Assembly (NCBI GenBank): GCA_018608245.1
Contig: JABAZY010000037.1
Location: 1 to 64,000 of the forward strand
Source: Alphaproteobacteria bacterium
GTDB taxonomy: Bacteria > Pseudomonadota > Alphaproteobacteria > Micavibrionales > Micavibrionaceae
DNA length: 64,000 nucleotides
Reading direction: 5' to 3'
The translations under genes were made by a program, and so were the position numbers. Below are positions 1-10,467 of this stretch, one piece after another; position 1 is the first letter of the stretch, and each line of letters starts with the position of its first letter. The notes below the pieces were generated by a model, which did no database searches, was not told where the DNA came from, and worked only from the letters and a program-made list of their open reading frames with translations.

Positions 1-2757
1 GGCTCTGGGAAATCCTCGCTCGCCTTTGATACCATCTATGCCGAAGGGCAACGCCGCTACGTCGAGAGCCTCTCCGCCTACGCCCGCCAATTCCTTGAGA
101 TGATGCAAAAGCCTGATGTAGATAGCATCGAGGGACTATCCCCCGCCATCTCCATCGAACAAAAAACCACCAGCCGTAACCCGCGTTCAACGGTCGGAAC
201 AGTAACAGAAATCAACGATTACATGCGTCTATTATGGGCGCGTATCGGTGTGCCCTATTCCCCCGCCACAGGCAAACCCATCGAAAGCCAGAGCGTCACC
301 CAAATCGTTGACCGCATCATGGACATGCCAGAGAAAACCAAACTCTACATCCTCGCCCCCATCGTCCGTGGACGCAAAGGCGAATACCGAAAAGAATTCA
401 AAGAGTTACAGGCAAAAGGTTTCCAACGCGTTAAAGTTGATGGCGAGCTATACGAGATTGACGAGCTCCCCGCCCTCAACAAAAAACTAAAACATGATAT
501 CGAAGTCGTTGTTGACCGTGTTGTTTTACGCGAAGATGTCCGCACCCGCCTCGCCGACTCCGTTGAAACCGCTGTAAAGCTTGCCGATGGCTTGTGCATC
601 ATTGAGGACGCGACCTCCGCCGAACAAACTTTATATTCCGAGAAATTCGCCTGCCCAATATCTGGCTTTACCCTACCTGATATTGAGCCACGCTTATTCT
701 CGTTCAACTCACCCCACGGCGCATGCCCCACTTGCGACGGCTTGGGCGAGAAAATGCTCACGGATGAAAGTTTAATTGTCCCCGACTCATCAAAATCAAT
801 CGACAAAGGTGCAGTAGAGCCTTGGTCAAAAAACTTCGCGCCCTTCTATATGCAAGCCATGCAATCCGTTGCCGATCATTACGGCTTCAAAACCACCACC
901 GCTTGGTCAAAAATGAAGCAAGAGCATAAGGACATTATCCTTTATGGTTCAGGCGATACAGCCATCAAAACCACCTACCACAGCAAAAGCGAAAGCACGT
1001 GGAAATCAAACAAACCATTCGAAGGTGTGATCCCAAACATTGAACGCCGTATGTTGGAAACCGACAGCAACTCCATGCGCGAAGGCCTTTCGCAATACCA
1101 AACTAGCGCACCGTGCGAAGCTTGTTCAGGTTACCGTCTGAAGAAAGAAGCGCTCTGCGTAAAAATCAACGGCAACCACATCGCCGAGATTTCAAATCTT
1201 TCCATAGAAGACGCCGATAAGTGGTTCAGAACATTAAACAAAAAGATCACCAAACAGCATTTAGAAATTGGTCAAACAATCCTAAAAGAAATCAACGAGC
1301 GCCTAACCTTCTTAATGAATGTCGGCCTAGATTACCTCTCTTTATCCCGCTCATCAGCCACATTATCAGGTGGCGAGAGCCAACGTATTCGTCTAGCTTC
1401 CCAAATTGGCTCAGGCCTAACAGGCGTGCTTTATGTTTTGGACGAACCGTCCATCGGTCTTCACCAACGCGACAATAACCGCCTTCTAGAAACCCTCCGC
1501 CACTTACGCGATTTAGGGAACACCGTGCTTGTCGTTGAACATGACGAAGACGCCATCCGTAGCGCTGATTACCTCATCGACATCGGCCCAGGCGCTGGTG
1601 TCCACGGCGGTGAAATCATCGCCGCAGGCACCCCCGATAAAGTCATGAAATGCAAAAAAAGCCTGACCGCTGACTACCTAACAGGCAAGCGCGAAATCCC
1701 AATCCCAGACAAACGCCGTAAAGGCAAAAAGGGCGAAAAACTAAAAGTCATCGGCGCAAAAGGTAACAACCTCAAAAACATCACAGGCGAAATCCCACTC
1801 GGCACATTAACATGTGTGACAGGTGTTTCTGGCTCAGGTAAATCCACCTTCACCATCGACACATTATTCCGCGCCGCCTCTCAAACCCTAATGAAGGCAC
1901 GCCATTACCCGCTCGCCCATAAAGAAATCAAAGGCTTAGAATTCCTAGACAAAGTCATCGACATTGACCAAAGCCCCATCGGTCGTACCCCACGTTCAAA
2001 CCCCGCCACCTATACGGGTGCGTTCACCCCAATCCGTGAGTGGTTTGCAGGGCTTCCAGAATCCAAAATCCGTGGCTACGGCCCAGGTCGTTTCTCCTTT
2101 AACGTCAAAGGCGGACGCTGTGAAACTTGTTCAGGTGACGGACTTATCAAAATTGAAATGCATTTCTTACCAGATGTCTACGTGACCTGCGAAGCTTGCG
2201 ACGGCAAACGCTATAACCGCGAAACATTAGAGATCAAATTTAAAGGCAAGAGCATCTCTGATGTCCTTGATATGACGATAGAAGATGCCGCTGAATTCTT
2301 CAAGGCCGTCCCCTCAATCCGCGATAAAATGGAAACGCTAAAAGATGTTGGCTTGACCTACATCAAAGTAGGACAACCTGCCAATACGTTATCAGGCGGT
2401 GAAGCCCAGCGCGTGAAATTATCCAAAGAGCTATCGAAACGCTCAACAGGTAAAACACTCTATATTCTGGACGAGCCAACCACAGGTCTTCACTTCGAAG
2501 ATGTCCGTAAACTATTAGAAGTCTTGCAAAAACTAGTCGACCAAGGCAACAGCGTTGTCGTCATTGAACACAACCTAGAAGTCATCAAAACAGCTGATTA
2601 TATTTTGGATATCGGCCCCGAAGGCGGAAACAAAGGCGGCAACCTACTCGCCAGTGGAACCCCCGAAGACATCGCTGCCTGCCCAGAGAGCTACACAGGC
2701 CATTTCCTAAAAGAAATCCTAGAAGGCGCCAAAAAAACCAAGAAAAAAGCGGCTTAA
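1..2757 (+). CDS. uvrA: UvrABC excinuclease subunit A (5'-truncated by window edge)
   Basis: UvrA is the damage-recognition ATPase of nucleotide excision repair; it dimerises, loads UvrB at lesions and then leaves. The reading frame is open from base 1, so the gene begins before the window and about 918 residues remain of the usual 940-960. The fragment opens inside the first Walker A motif ([11 protein letters not shown]). Visible next are the zinc-binding CxxC pairs (CPISG, CPTCDG, CEACSG), the first ABC signature [14 protein letters not shown] near fragment residue 455 with [10 protein letters not shown], the second Walker [10 protein letters not shown] near 607, [14 protein letters not shown], and the second signature [11 protein letters not shown] near 796 with [10 protein letters not shown]. 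All catalytic elements of both ABC modules are intact. The C-terminus is a short Lys-rich tail (KKTKKKAA). Confidence 0.97.
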   Translation, partial: GSGKSSLAFDTIYAEGQRRYVESLSAYARQFLEMMQKPDVDSIEGLSPAISIEQKTTSRNPRSTVGTVTEINDYMRLLWARIGVPYSPATGKPIESQSVTQIVDRIMDMPEKTKLYILAPIVRGRKGEYRKEFKELQAKGFQRVKVDGELYEIDELPALNKKLKHDIEVVVDRVVLREDVRTRLADSVETAVKLADGLCIIEDATSAEQTLYSEKFACPISGFTLPDIEPRLFSFNSPHGACPTCDGLGEKMLTDESLIVPDSSKSIDKGAVEPWSKNFAPFYMQAMQSVADHYGFKTTTAWSKMKQEHKDIILYGSGDTAIKTTYHSKSESTWKSNKPFEGVIPNIERRMLETDSNSMREGLSQYQTSAPCEACSGYRLKKEALCVKINGNHIAEISNLSIEDADKWFRTLNKKITKQHLEIGQTILKEINERLTFLMNVGLDYLSLSRSSATLSGGESQRIRLASQIGSGLTGVLYVLDEPSIGLHQRDNNRLLETLRHLRDLGNTVLVVEHDEDAIRSADYLIDIGPGAGVHGGEIIAAGTPDKVMKCKKSLTADYLTGKREIPIPDKRRKGKKGEKLKVIGAKGNNLKNITGEIPLGTLTCVTGVSGSGKSTFTIDTLFRAASQTLMKARHYPLAHKEIKGLEFLDKVIDIDQSPIGRTPRSNPATYTGAFTPIREWFAGLPESKIRGYGPGRFSFNVKGGRCETCSGDGLIKIEMHFLPDVYVTCEACDGKRYNRETLEIKFKGKSISDVLDMTIEDAAEFFKAVPSIRDKMETLKDVGLTYIKVGQPANTLSGGEAQRVKLSKELSKRSTGKTLYILDEPTTGLHFEDVRKLLEVLQKLVDQGNSVVVIEHNLEVIKTADYILDIGPEGGNKGGNLLASGTPEDIAACPESYTGHFLKEILEGAKKTKKKAA

Positions 2758-2788
2758 AAAAATTATATGTGCTTACGACAGCGAATAG

Positions 2789-3466
2789 TCAAGGAGAGGT
2801 TTTAGCCAAACTAAACCCACCCATAAATCCACGCGCGACTAAACTCTGCATATGACCAATATCCGCTTTGTGAGCAAACGTTGAGCTATCATCTGACCAG
2901 CTGTTATTAATTGAATCAAATTGACCTTTCAACGGAATATTCGTTGAACGAATTGGTTGTGCTTCTGGCTTAAACGCTAATCCCTTACCATCCGCACCCG
3001 CCAACTCTAAATTCACCCGTCTTAATTGATGACAATCTTGATGCAAAGGGTTTAGGGCATACAAATCATTATCACCCGAAACTGGCATTAATATAACGGC
3101 TCCTGGCTGCAACGCCACCCGATCATTTCGCATATAATCAGAATAATGATCGCCCCATTCTCTCGTTTTTTTAAACTCCTTAAGATCTTTCATAACGGCA
3201 ATGCCTAAATCTTCATTTACTTCAGGATCATCACCAATAACCGTCCAAACCCCTTCAACTTCAACGGGCTCATCAACACGCACAGCTTTATAGAATTGGT
3301 ATTGGCTGAGATCTCGACCACCTAATGAATTGAGTGATAACACAGGAGCGTCAACCGCCATATATAACTGACTATCAGATAATGATATGACCTCTGTTCT
3401 CGGATTCGCCAAAGTCCAGCTAGACATTAAAACACCAGGCTTATCTGTTGGTTTATAAACACACAT
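2789..3466 (-). CDS. Hypothetical protein, 225 aa
   Basis: Not recognised. It is a soluble-looking, acidic protein of 225 residues with no signal peptide or membrane span. It contains several Trp/Asp-rich segments (GVWTVIGDDPE, REWGDHYSDY, NNSWSDDSS). It lies 19 nt downstream of the 177-aa gene at 3486-4019 on the same strand, so the two probably form one transcript. It runs convergently into uvrA with about 30 nt between stop codons. An ordinary coding gene is favoured by its length, coherent codon use and genomic spacing. Confidence 0.7.
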   Translation of the reverse strand: MCVYKPTDKPGVLMSSWTLANPRTEVISLSDSQLYMAVDAPVLSLNSLGGRDLSQYQFYKAVRVDEPVEVEGVWTVIGDDPEVNEDLGIAVMKDLKEFKKTREWGDHYSDYMRNDRVALQPGAVILMPVSGDNDLYALNPLHQDCHQLRRVNLELAGADGKGLAFKPEAQPIRSTNIPLKGQFDSINNSWSDDSSTFAHKADIGHMQSLVARGFMGGFSLAKTSP

Positions 3467-3485
3467 TGTTACACCTTTTTAATTA

Positions 3486-4019
3486 CTAATAACCCAGTCC
3501 TAATGTTCTCAAACTTTCAACATCACGAAGCTGTGCAGGTTTGTCTTCATTATCATCCCAGTGCTGCAAAGCGCCCCACTGATCATCTTTAGGGGCAACA
3601 ACACTAACCGCTTTTGATGTATCATCATTATCCCACGGCAGGCGATGTAGCGTTTTTAGTGACATTTGATCACTAAAACATACCCCAAACCATTCCCCCT
3701 GTTCATTGACCAGCAACAATGACCCTTCAGGTAGCGTTTCGGAAGTCGTGACAATTGCCCCACTACCCGTCAGAACGTGAACCCCATTAACCGTCGTCTC
3801 TTGCATAAGCCTAACCGCGCCATACTCCACATAAGGGGCATCATTATAGGAGGCATCATTCGCTGCCTGAAAAGCTCTACTAACAGGTTGTTCTATAGGA
3901 CTTCCCTGCGCAAACAAGGTAAAATTAGAGGTTATTTTGACCATTCTACCGCTAGCGTCGATTACCAAAGGCAACGTAGGATCACTTTCGACAGGTCTAT
4001 AAATTGGTTCTGGTTGCAA
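3486..4019 (-). CDS. Hypothetical protein, 177 aa
   Basis: Not recognised. The protein has 177 residues with no signal peptide. It is rich in short beta-prone segments (VRLMQETTVNGVHVLTGSG, GSLLLVNEQGEWFGVCF), which could suggest a compact beta-sheet fold. It is the first gene of a two-gene unit with the 225-aa unknown downstream. A good promoter on the minus strand (4044-4072) lies 18-25 nt upstream of the ATG. Both proteins mention Trp/Asp motifs but I see no convincing homology between them. Confidence 0.7.
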   Translation of the reverse strand: MQPEPIYRPVESDPTLPLVIDASGRMVKITSNFTLFAQGSPIEQPVSRAFQAANDASYNDAPYVEYGAVRLMQETTVNGVHVLTGSGAIVTTSETLPEGSLLLVNEQGEWFGVCFSDQMSLKTLHRLPWDNDDTSKAVSVVAPKDDQWGALQHWDDNEDKPAQLRDVESLRTLGLGY

Positions 4020-4043
4020 GGCGCTCTCTTTGTTTTTTTATAT

Positions 4044-4072
4044 TACATAAAGAATTAATTATAATATGTCAA
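4044..4072 (-). promoter_or_regulatory. Sigma-70-type promoter for the 3486-4019 gene
   Basis: On the minus strand TTGACA (4067-4072) and TATGTA (4044-4049) are separated by exactly 17 nt. The predicted start is about 18 nt before the ATG at 4019. It belongs to the ATTGACATA-type group seen repeatedly in this window. Confidence 0.55.
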
Positions 4073-4202
4073 TAAAATAGAGACACCTAAGGGAGTAAAA
4101 AATTTACATAATTGTTGGCTTTTCTATTATTTTACTATATTAATAATAAATAGCAAAAATAGAGAATGTGTGAAATTACCTAATAATAACAAGGAGTTTT
4201 GC

Positions 4203-4511
4203 ATGCCCGTCGAACCAGAATTTATTGCCTTTATCGCCTCAATGCTCGGCGTTGGTGGCACCCTACCTCAGATCATCAAAATCATTAGAACAGGCGACAC
4301 GCGCGCCCTCTCTTATCCAACATATTTAATGTGGGTTATAGGCTCTATGCTTTGGGTGTCCTATGGTTTAGCAGAAGCCGTCTACTCAATTGTCTTCTGG
4401 AACTGCGTATCCTTCATGACAGCGATGACCGTCATAAACCTAAAATTTAAAAACGAAAACAAAGCGTTATTTGATCAGGATTATCATTCAGAAAATATCT
4501 CATCCCATTGA
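4203..4511 (+). CDS. SemiSWEET / PQ-loop family small transporter
   Basis: A 102-aa, three-helix membrane protein. SemiSWEETs dimerise to form a sugar uniporter in the inner membrane. The sequence [18 protein letters not shown] in the first helix/loop is the PQ-loop signature, followed by [20 protein letters not shown] and [20 protein letters not shown] as helices two and three. The frame extends upstream to a GTG at 4170, but AAGGAG at 4191-4196 sits 6 nt before the ATG at 4203, which decides the start. The 3' end overlaps the end of lipB on the opposite strand by 28 nt. Substrate is not evident. Confidence 0.8.
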   Translation: MPVEPEFIAFIASMLGVGGTLPQIIKIIRTGDTRALSYPTYLMWVIGSMLWVSYGLAEAVYSIVFWNCVSFMTAMTVINLKFKNENKALFDQDYHSENISSH

Positions 4512-5116
4512 TCCTGAAGCGCCAGATCTAACTCTGCCATCGTGGCTTTTGCGCCTAAATCTTCAAAACTGGTCACGCCATGCTCAGCAATGCCACACGG
4601 GACGATCCCGCCAAAATGTGACAGGTCAGGATTAAGGTTAATAGATATGCCGTGGTAACTCACCCAATGCCTAATCCGCACCCCAATCGCCGCGATCTTA
4701 GCCTCGCTCCCATCAGGCTTTACCACCCAAATACCTACACGTTCTTCGCGTCGTTCGCCAACAATATCAAATACTTGTAGCGTATTGATAATCCATTGCT
4801 CGAGCTGATAGATGTATTTCTTAATGTCAGGAACCGCCTGACGCTCTTTTAAATTCAACATCACATAGCCAACCCGCTGACCGGGACCATGATAGGTATA
4901 CTGCCCCCCGCGCCCCGTCTCAAACACAGGAAATTCAGCGCTCAATAAATCATCCGCCTTCGCACTCGTCCCCGCGGTGTAAAGACTCGGATGCTCCAAC
5001 AACCAAACCTGCTCGGGCGACGTGTCTGCGCGTATATCCGCCACCGTGTCTTCCATGACCGCCAGCGCATCTTCATACCCAACAGGCATCTCCGATATCG
5101 TCCATTCAATACTCAT
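4484..5116 (-). CDS. lipB: Lipoyl(octanoyl) transferase
   Basis: LipB moves the octanoyl group from octanoyl-ACP to lipoyl domains (pyruvate and 2-oxoglutarate dehydrogenases, GcvH), the first step of de novo lipoate attachment. Key motifs are [30 protein letters not shown], the catalytic Lys in KIAAIGVRI and the acyl-accepting Cys in VPCGI; all are present. The frame stays open to a GTG at 5188. The alignable protein begins at the ATG at 5116 (MSIEWTIS), giving 210 aa, a usual length; no clean ribosome site decides between them. LipA is not in this window. Confidence 0.95.
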   Translation of the reverse strand: MSIEWTISEMPVGYEDALAVMEDTVADIRADTSPEQVWLLEHPSLYTAGTSAKADDLLSAEFPVFETGRGGQYTYHGPGQRVGYVMLNLKERQAVPDIKKYIYQLEQWIINTLQVFDIVGERREERVGIWVVKPDGSEAKIAAIGVRIRHWVSYHGISINLNPDLSHFGGIVPCGIAEHGVTSFEDLGAKATMAELDLALQDQWDEIFSE

Positions 5117-5233
5117 CCTTAATAAATGCCTATATAATGCCCCAAGAGCAATAAGTATCTTGCTCCTACAGAATTTATTTGTTACCACAACCCTGACCTT
5201 ATTTTAGTAAAGGTCATGCTTTCTTACCTGATT

Positions 5234-5283
5234 AGGCACAAGCAACGAAGCGTATGCAAATACGTGAGGCGCGCAGTAACGAC
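5234..5283. repeat. Dispersed imperfect palindromic repeat, copy 1
   Basis: An approximately 50-bp intergenic element just upstream of the tRNA gene. It shares most of its bases with 39578-39632: both contain AACGAAnCGTAT, AAATACGTGAG and GTAACGAC in the same order. The centre CGTAT-n4-ATACG is an inverted repeat. It looks like a REP-type element; function unknown. Confidence 0.6.
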
Positions 5284-5308
5284 ATCAGAGAAGAAATGAT
5301 GATCTTTA

Positions 5309-5395
5309 GCGGCCGTGGCGGAATGGTAGACGCGCAGCGTTGAGGTCGCTGTGGGAGATAATCCCGTGGAAGTTCGACTCTTCTCGGCCGCACCA
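5309..5395 (+). tRNA. tRNA-Leu (anticodon GAG)
   Basis: An 87-nt class II tRNA. The acceptor stem GCGGCCG pairs with CGGCCGC, followed by discriminator A and an encoded CCA. The anticodon stem CAGCG/CGCTG encloses loop TTGAGGT with anticodon GAG, which reads CUC and CUU leucine codons. A long variable arm (GGGA..TCCC) fits leucine, and the T-arm carries TTCGACT. All stems pair by eye. Confidence 0.95.
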
Positions 5396-5409
5396 TTACT
5401 TTTTCTATA

Positions 5410-5438
5410 TTGACATAAAACAAAGCATTGATTATATA
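5410..5438 (+). promoter_or_regulatory. Sigma-70-type promoter for the 5470-5814 gene
   Basis: TTGACA (5410-5415) is followed after 17 nt by TATATA (5433-5438), overlapping TATATT (5435-5440). The promoter lies just after the tRNA and about 25 nt before the expected transcript start of the small gene at 5470. Confidence 0.55.
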
Positions 5439-5469
5439 TTAGCTATACTCAATAAATAAGGTATTTGAT

Positions 5470-5814
5470 ATGAAAACTGATACGCAAAAAGCACTTCTAG
5501 CGCCTGATCTTGTCTTAGCAAACATACTCGCCAGAGCGAATGCATCAGTATTTAAGGGACAAAAAGCTACCGCACCTATTATTCATACCGCCTTACTCAG
5601 TGTTCAGGATGGCGTTCAAGCAACCAAACCATTTGGCGTTAAAGACGTATCAAACTTTCCACATACTGAAGGAATTCTCTTACATTTCACGCTCAAAGCA
5701 ATTACCAATAGCGATGATCTACACTACACTTCTAGCAAAGACGTGCCTACTGTCGGTGAATTAATAGAAATACTTACAAATCGTGTAAAACGAACACGTG
5801 CACTAACCTGTTAA
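5470..5814 (+). CDS. Hypothetical protein, 114 aa
   Basis: Not recognised. The 114-aa soluble protein has no signal peptide. It starts at an ATG preceded by AAGG about 7 nt upstream and by its own promoter. It sits alone between tRNA-Leu and maeB. It contains mixed alpha/beta segments (APIIHTALLSVQDGVQ, GILLHFTLKAI, TVGELIEILTNRV). Confidence 0.65.
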   Translation: MKTDTQKALLAPDLVLANILARANASVFKGQKATAPIIHTALLSVQDGVQATKPFGVKDVSNFPHTEGILLHFTLKAITNSDDLHYTSSKDVPTVGELIEILTNRVKRTRALTC

Positions 5815-5904
5815 TCCCAAACATTTTCCCCCTTGCCTTTTCCCCCTATAAAAAGGCATGATCGCCCTATATTTAGTGTGTGTTATATAGAGGGACTTAC
5901 AACT

Positions 5905-8280
5905 ATGGCTGATCAAGAAAAAAAGAAGCAGGATAATTTAAGAAAAGCAGCGCTGGATTATCACCTCCTGCCGACTCCTGGTAAAATCTCCATCAAGCCG
6001 ACAACACAGCTTGAAACCCAGCGTGACCTTGCTTTGGCTTACTCTCCGGGTGTGGCCATTCCTTGTGAAGAAATTGCAAAAGACCCTCTCAAAGCATTAG
6101 ATTATACATCGCGCGGTAATTTAGTCGCAGTTATCTCTAACGGTACAGCGGTGCTTGGCCTTGGTAATATCGGCGCACTTGCCTCAAAGCCTGTCATGGA
6201 AGGGAAATCAGTCCTCTTCAAAAAATTCGCCAACATCGACTCTATTGATTTGGAAGTTGATGAAACAGACGTTGATAAATTCGTCGAAGCCATTGCTGTC
6301 CTTGAGCCATCCTTCGGTGGAATTAACCTAGAAGACATCAAAGCGCCAGAATGTTTCGAAATTGAAAGACGCTTGAAAGAGCGTATGAACATTCCTGTAT
6401 TCCACGATGACCAACACGGAACAGCGATTATCGTTGCTGCCGCCTTTACCAACTGGTTGGAAATTCAGGGACGTAAAATCACTGACGTGCGCTTGGTCGC
6501 TAACGGTGCTGGTGCCTCTGCCCTTGCTTGCCTGAACTTACTCGTCAGCGTTGGCCTACCAAAAGACAACATAACCGTCTGTGACCGTAGTGGTGTGATC
6601 TACAAAGGTCGCGACGAATCTATGGATCAATACAAAGAGAAATTTGCAGTTGATACAAACGCCCGTGACCTAAACGATGCGCTTGAGGGTGCGGACGTAT
6701 TCTTAGGTCTATCAGGGCCAAACATGGTCACCGCTAAAATGGCATCAACCATGGCAGATGCTCCATTAATCATGGCACTTGCCAACCCAACACCAGAAAT
6801 CATGCCTGACGTTGCGCGTGAAGGAAAACCAAACGCTATCGTTTGTACAGGTCGATCAGACTTCACCAACCAAGTGAACAACGTGCTTTGTTTCCCATTC
6901 CTCTTCCGTGGCGCACTAGATGTAGGTGCCACCACCATCAACGAAGAAATGAAAATTGCCTGCGTGAACGCTATCGCCGCACTCGCCCGTAAAGAAGTCC
7001 CTCCAGAAGTTGCCGCCATCTACCCAGGCGAACAAATGGAATTCGGGCCAGAATACATGATCCCAAAACCTTTCGATCCACGTTTGGGTGTGGAGCTTCC
7101 AATCGCCGTTGCACAAGCCGCAATGGATAGTGGTGTTGCCGCCCGCCCGATCAAAAACTTTGAAGCCTACCGCGAGACATTAAAACAATTCCACATCCAA
7201 AGTAATTTGGTCATGCGTCCTGTTTTCTCACAGGCTCAAAAAGCACCGAAGAAACTTGCTTATTCTGAAGGTGAAGAAGACCGCGTTCTACGTGCCGTTC
7301 AAATGGCGCTAGATGAAAAGGTTGTTAAGAAACCTGTTCTCATCGGTCGTCGCGATGTTATTGCGACCCGCCTTGAGCGTCTTAGCCTCCGTATGGAAGT
7401 CGATAAAGATTTTGAAATTTGCGATCCGCAAAATGACCCGCGCTATAAAAAATACTGGGAAACTTATCACCAATTAATGGCACGCCAAGGCGTCACCCCT
7501 GCAATGGCAAAAACCATTGTCCGTACCAACACAACCGTCATTGGCGCATTGATGGTGCATAAGGGCGAAGCAGATGCGCTCATCTGTGGTGCCATCGGTG
7601 ACTACCAAGATCACTTGCAACATGTAACAGGCATTATCAGTTTAAAACCAGGTGTAGAAACCGCCGCCGCCTTACGTATTCTAATCATGCCAAACAAAGG
7701 AACTTATTTCGTTTGTGATACGCATGTGAACCCAGACCCAAGCGTGCCACAAATTTCTGAAATGACCTTACTATCCGCCGAGCGTGTAAAAGCTTTCGGG
7801 ATGAAACCAAAAGTAGCCCTTCTGTCTCACTCTAACTTCGGCTCACATGACGGCGGTAGTGCAGAGAAAATGCGCATGGCCTGCATGGATATTAAACAAC
7901 GCGATCCTAAGTTAGAAATTGACGGTGAAATGCACGCCGATACGGCTCTGTCACAAGAAATTCGTAACGACCTACTGCCAGACTCCACTCTTAAGGGGGA
8001 AGCTAATTTACTCGTCATGCCAAACATTGATGCCGCCAATATTTCCTTCAACATGTTGAAGATTTTAGGCGAAGGTATTCCTGTTGGGCCACTACTTTTA
8101 GGGATGAGCAAACCTGTTCATATTACAACATCAGCTGTAACCGCACGCGGTATTTTAAACATGACCGCAGTGGCCTCTGTTGATGCTCAAAAATCAGCCA
8201 CAGACGCTAAAGCACAAAACAAAAAACCTGCCAACACGTCAAATAAAACACCAGCAAAAAGAAAAGCGAAAGCTAAATAA
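5905..8280 (+). CDS. maeB: NADP-dependent malic enzyme with phosphotransacetylase-like C-domain
   Basis: MaeB decarboxylates malate to pyruvate with NADP+, feeding NADPH and pyruvate metabolism. The N-terminal malic domain (about residues 1-410) shows [25 protein letters not shown], the metal/catalytic region [10 protein letters not shown] and an NAD(P)-binding NGAGASA. The C-terminal half (about 420-760) is the phosphate-acetyltransferase-like domain typical of MaeB, thought to be regulatory. AGAGGG before the ATG at 5905 supports this start over an in-frame upstream start at 5833; length is 791 aa. The last 25 residues form a Lys/Ala/Pro/Thr-rich tail ([11 protein letters not shown]) that is unusual for the family and resembles the N-terminal tail of the penicillin-binding protein downstream. 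Confidence 0.95.
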   Translation: MADQEKKKQDNLRKAALDYHLLPTPGKISIKPTTQLETQRDLALAYSPGVAIPCEEIAKDPLKALDYTSRGNLVAVISNGTAVLGLGNIGALASKPVMEGKSVLFKKFANIDSIDLEVDETDVDKFVEAIAVLEPSFGGINLEDIKAPECFEIERRLKERMNIPVFHDDQHGTAIIVAAAFTNWLEIQGRKITDVRLVANGAGASALACLNLLVSVGLPKDNITVCDRSGVIYKGRDESMDQYKEKFAVDTNARDLNDALEGADVFLGLSGPNMVTAKMASTMADAPLIMALANPTPEIMPDVAREGKPNAIVCTGRSDFTNQVNNVLCFPFLFRGALDVGATTINEEMKIACVNAIAALARKEVPPEVAAIYPGEQMEFGPEYMIPKPFDPRLGVELPIAVAQAAMDSGVAARPIKNFEAYRETLKQFHIQSNLVMRPVFSQAQKAPKKLAYSEGEEDRVLRAVQMALDEKVVKKPVLIGRRDVIATRLERLSLRMEVDKDFEICDPQNDPRYKKYWETYHQLMARQGVTPAMAKTIVRTNTTVIGALMVHKGEADALICGAIGDYQDHLQHVTGIISLKPGVETAAALRILIMPNKGTYFVCDTHVNPDPSVPQISEMTLLSAERVKAFGMKPKVALLSHSNFGSHDGGSAEKMRMACMDIKQRDPKLEIDGEMHADTALSQEIRNDLLPDSTLKGEANLLVMPNIDAANISFNMLKILGEGIPVGPLLLGMSKPVHITTSAVTARGILNMTAVASVDAQKSATDAKAQNKKPANTSNKTPAKRKAKAK

Positions 8281-8339
8281 ACAAAAGCAACTATTTGAAA
8301 AAATTAATTTAAATCAATTTCGAAACGGAGGAATTTTAT

Positions 8340-9755
8340 ATGCCAGAACAAACTAAAATTACTCTCGAAGATGATATTGAACCAGTTGCAGATGCTTTCG
8401 AAGATGCCAGTGTTATCGGCCTAAGTGATGACTCCATTTCTACAATCGTTGATGCCCTTCATGAAGAAGGCAACGACGATCACTTAGACTTAATTAACGA
8501 CCTAAGCGTGCCCGACACGGCCGATCTAATTCATAAAATTAATGAAGAAGATCGCCAAAGTTTATTGATCGACCGCAAGGTAAAACTTGACCCGCAAGTC
8601 TATCCCTACCTTGACCCTGATGTTGGTAAATCCGCGCTATCCTCCATGTCTGCTTCCCGCGTGGCCGCAATTATTTCCGAGCTAGACAGTGATGACGCGC
8701 TTGAACTGATCGAGAATTTAGACGAAGACTTCCAACAAGAAATTATCCACAAACTATCCGCCAAAATGCGGGTTGCGATGGAAGAAGGTCTAACCTTCCC
8801 CGAAGATTCTGCTGGTCGTTTGATGCAACGCGAATATGTCGCGATCCCACAATATTGGACAGTTGGTAAAACAATTGATTACATGCGTGTCGCAGCCAAC
8901 GACTTGCCCGCCGACTTTTCAGATATCATCATCATTGATCCGCTCTATCATGTGGTTGGTGAAGTCCCACTTAACCGCATCTTGCGCTCCAAACGCACAG
9001 AAAAACTTGAAGACCTAACGTATGACAGCCTTCACACCATTCCCGCTGACATGGATCAGGAAGAAGTAACTTACATCTTCCGTCGTGAAGGACTAAGCTC
9101 CGCACCCGTTATCGACAACGATAACCGCCTCATCGGCATCATCACCGTTGACGACATCTTGGATGTTATCGATGAAGAGGCGAACGAAGACATCTTGAAA
9201 CTTGCTGGTTTGGGCAGAGGTGACCTTTACCGCGCCATCCTTTCTACAACAGGCACGCGTTTCCGTTGGCTATTCGTCAACCTAATGACCGCTATCCTCG
9301 CCTCCTTTGTCATCTCAATGTTTGACGCAACGATTGAACAAATTGTCGCCCTCGCCGTCCTAATGCCCATCGTGGCTTCAATGGGTGGAAATGCAGGTAC
9401 ACAGGCGCTAACCGTTGCCGTTCGTGCTCTTGCCACCAAAGAACTCTCCAGCACCAACACCTTCCGTGTTATCTGGAAAGAAACCATCGTTGGTACACTC
9501 AATGGTATTGGGTTTGCACTTATCATGGGCGTTATCGCTACGGTTTGGTTCCAATCCGTCACACTCGGCCTCGTCATCGGCGCCGCGATGGTGCTAAACC
9601 TCATTGTTGCAGGTTTAAGTGGCGCAGGTATTCCTATCCTGCTCAATAAAATGGGCAGTGACCCTGCTTTATCCTCCACCGTCCTACTGACCACAATCAC
9701 AGACATCGTAGGCTTCTTCGCCTTCTTGGGGCTAGCTTCTATCTTCTTACTCTAA
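8340..9755 (+). CDS. mgtE: Magnesium transporter MgtE
   Basis: MgtE is a dimeric inner-membrane Mg2+ channel gated by intracellular Mg2+. The 471-aa product has the N-terminal superhelical MgtE_N domain (about 30-135), a CBS pair (about 140-265, with VVGEVPLNRIL and LIGIITVDDILDVIDEEANEDI), and five predicted membrane helices from about 300 to the end. The permeation-path region MPIVASMGGNAGTQALTVAVRALA is conserved. A strong ribosome site CGGAGGA precedes the ATG. It follows maeB by 59 nt. Confidence 0.96.
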   Translation: MPEQTKITLEDDIEPVADAFEDASVIGLSDDSISTIVDALHEEGNDDHLDLINDLSVPDTADLIHKINEEDRQSLLIDRKVKLDPQVYPYLDPDVGKSALSSMSASRVAAIISELDSDDALELIENLDEDFQQEIIHKLSAKMRVAMEEGLTFPEDSAGRLMQREYVAIPQYWTVGKTIDYMRVAANDLPADFSDIIIIDPLYHVVGEVPLNRILRSKRTEKLEDLTYDSLHTIPADMDQEEVTYIFRREGLSSAPVIDNDNRLIGIITVDDILDVIDEEANEDILKLAGLGRGDLYRAILSTTGTRFRWLFVNLMTAILASFVISMFDATIEQIVALAVLMPIVASMGGNAGTQALTVAVRALATKELSSTNTFRVIWKETIVGTLNGIGFALIMGVIATVWFQSVTLGLVIGAAMVLNLIVAGLSGAGIPILLNKMGSDPALSSTVLLTTITDIVGFFAFLGLASIFLL

Positions 9756-9846
9756 TGATTTTAGTAACAAATTCTTAAGATTTATAGTATTCTATAGGAA
9801 TTATGATAGAAGATCGTAAACACACTTTAAAAGAAGAGTACTAATA

Positions 9847-10380
9847 ATGTCCGCCTCAAAACTTGTTCGTCCATCCATAGATTACAAAGATGATTACCTT
9901 GAAGCCTTAAAAGAATATCATGGTGAAGGGCGCTATTTATATCAAGACATTGAAAAGCTAGACATTGACTTTGAAGGCTTCGTTAAAGAACTCAAGGCTG
10001 AAAAAGGCTACCCTCACCAACCCTACCAAGACTGGGTCGAGCCCGTGCCTGAAACCGTTGTCTGGTTTGTGAAAGACAATGACTATATCGGCACCGTTGA
10101 TATTCGTCACCGCCTGAATTGGCATCTTGAAAAATGGGGTGGTCACGCACATTTTGTTATTCGCCCGACCATGCGCGGTATGGGCTTCGGCCGTAAAATT
10201 CTTAGAAAATCTATGCCTATTATTAACTATATTGGTATTGATAGAGCGCTTTTTACCGTCGCCCCTGATAATCACTCCGCCATTAACATCCTAGAAAGCT
10301 GTGGCGCAGAGTTCGAAGACGAAACCACCGAAACCGACAAATTCCCCACGATGCGCAGATATTGGCTAGATTGCACTTAA
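9847..10380 (+). CDS. GNAT family N-acetyltransferase
   Basis: A 177-aa acyl-CoA-dependent N-acyltransferase of unknown substrate. The acetyl-CoA-binding motif A appears as FVIRPTMRGMGFGRKIL (R-x-x-R-G-x-G-x-G/A) near residues 110-120, followed by DNHSAINILESCGAEFEDE, the usual motif B region near the end of GNAT folds. GAAGAG lies about 9 nt upstream of the ATG. It resembles predicted acetyltransferases of the YjaB/COG3981 type in overall layout, but that is only an impression. Confidence 0.85.
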   Translation: MSASKLVRPSIDYKDDYLEALKEYHGEGRYLYQDIEKLDIDFEGFVKELKAEKGYPHQPYQDWVEPVPETVVWFVKDNDYIGTVDIRHRLNWHLEKWGGHAHFVIRPTMRGMGFGRKILRKSMPIINYIGIDRALFTVAPDNHSAINILESCGAEFEDETTETDKFPTMRRYWLDCT

Positions 10381-10467
10381 AACGCCAAAATTAACTGGAC
10401 TTTTTTCTTAAAATCCCTATAGATATGCCTTTCCGAACACCCCTATAGAAATTATGGATAAAGCCTC

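Noticed and set aside
345-806. 153-codon minus-strand frame within uvrA
   Set aside because: It is antisense to a fully conserved part of UvrA; Ser-rich shadow product.
27-2757. uvrA beginning at the ATG at 100
   Set aside because: The frame is open to base 1 and contains the Walker A motif before this ATG, so the gene starts outside the window.
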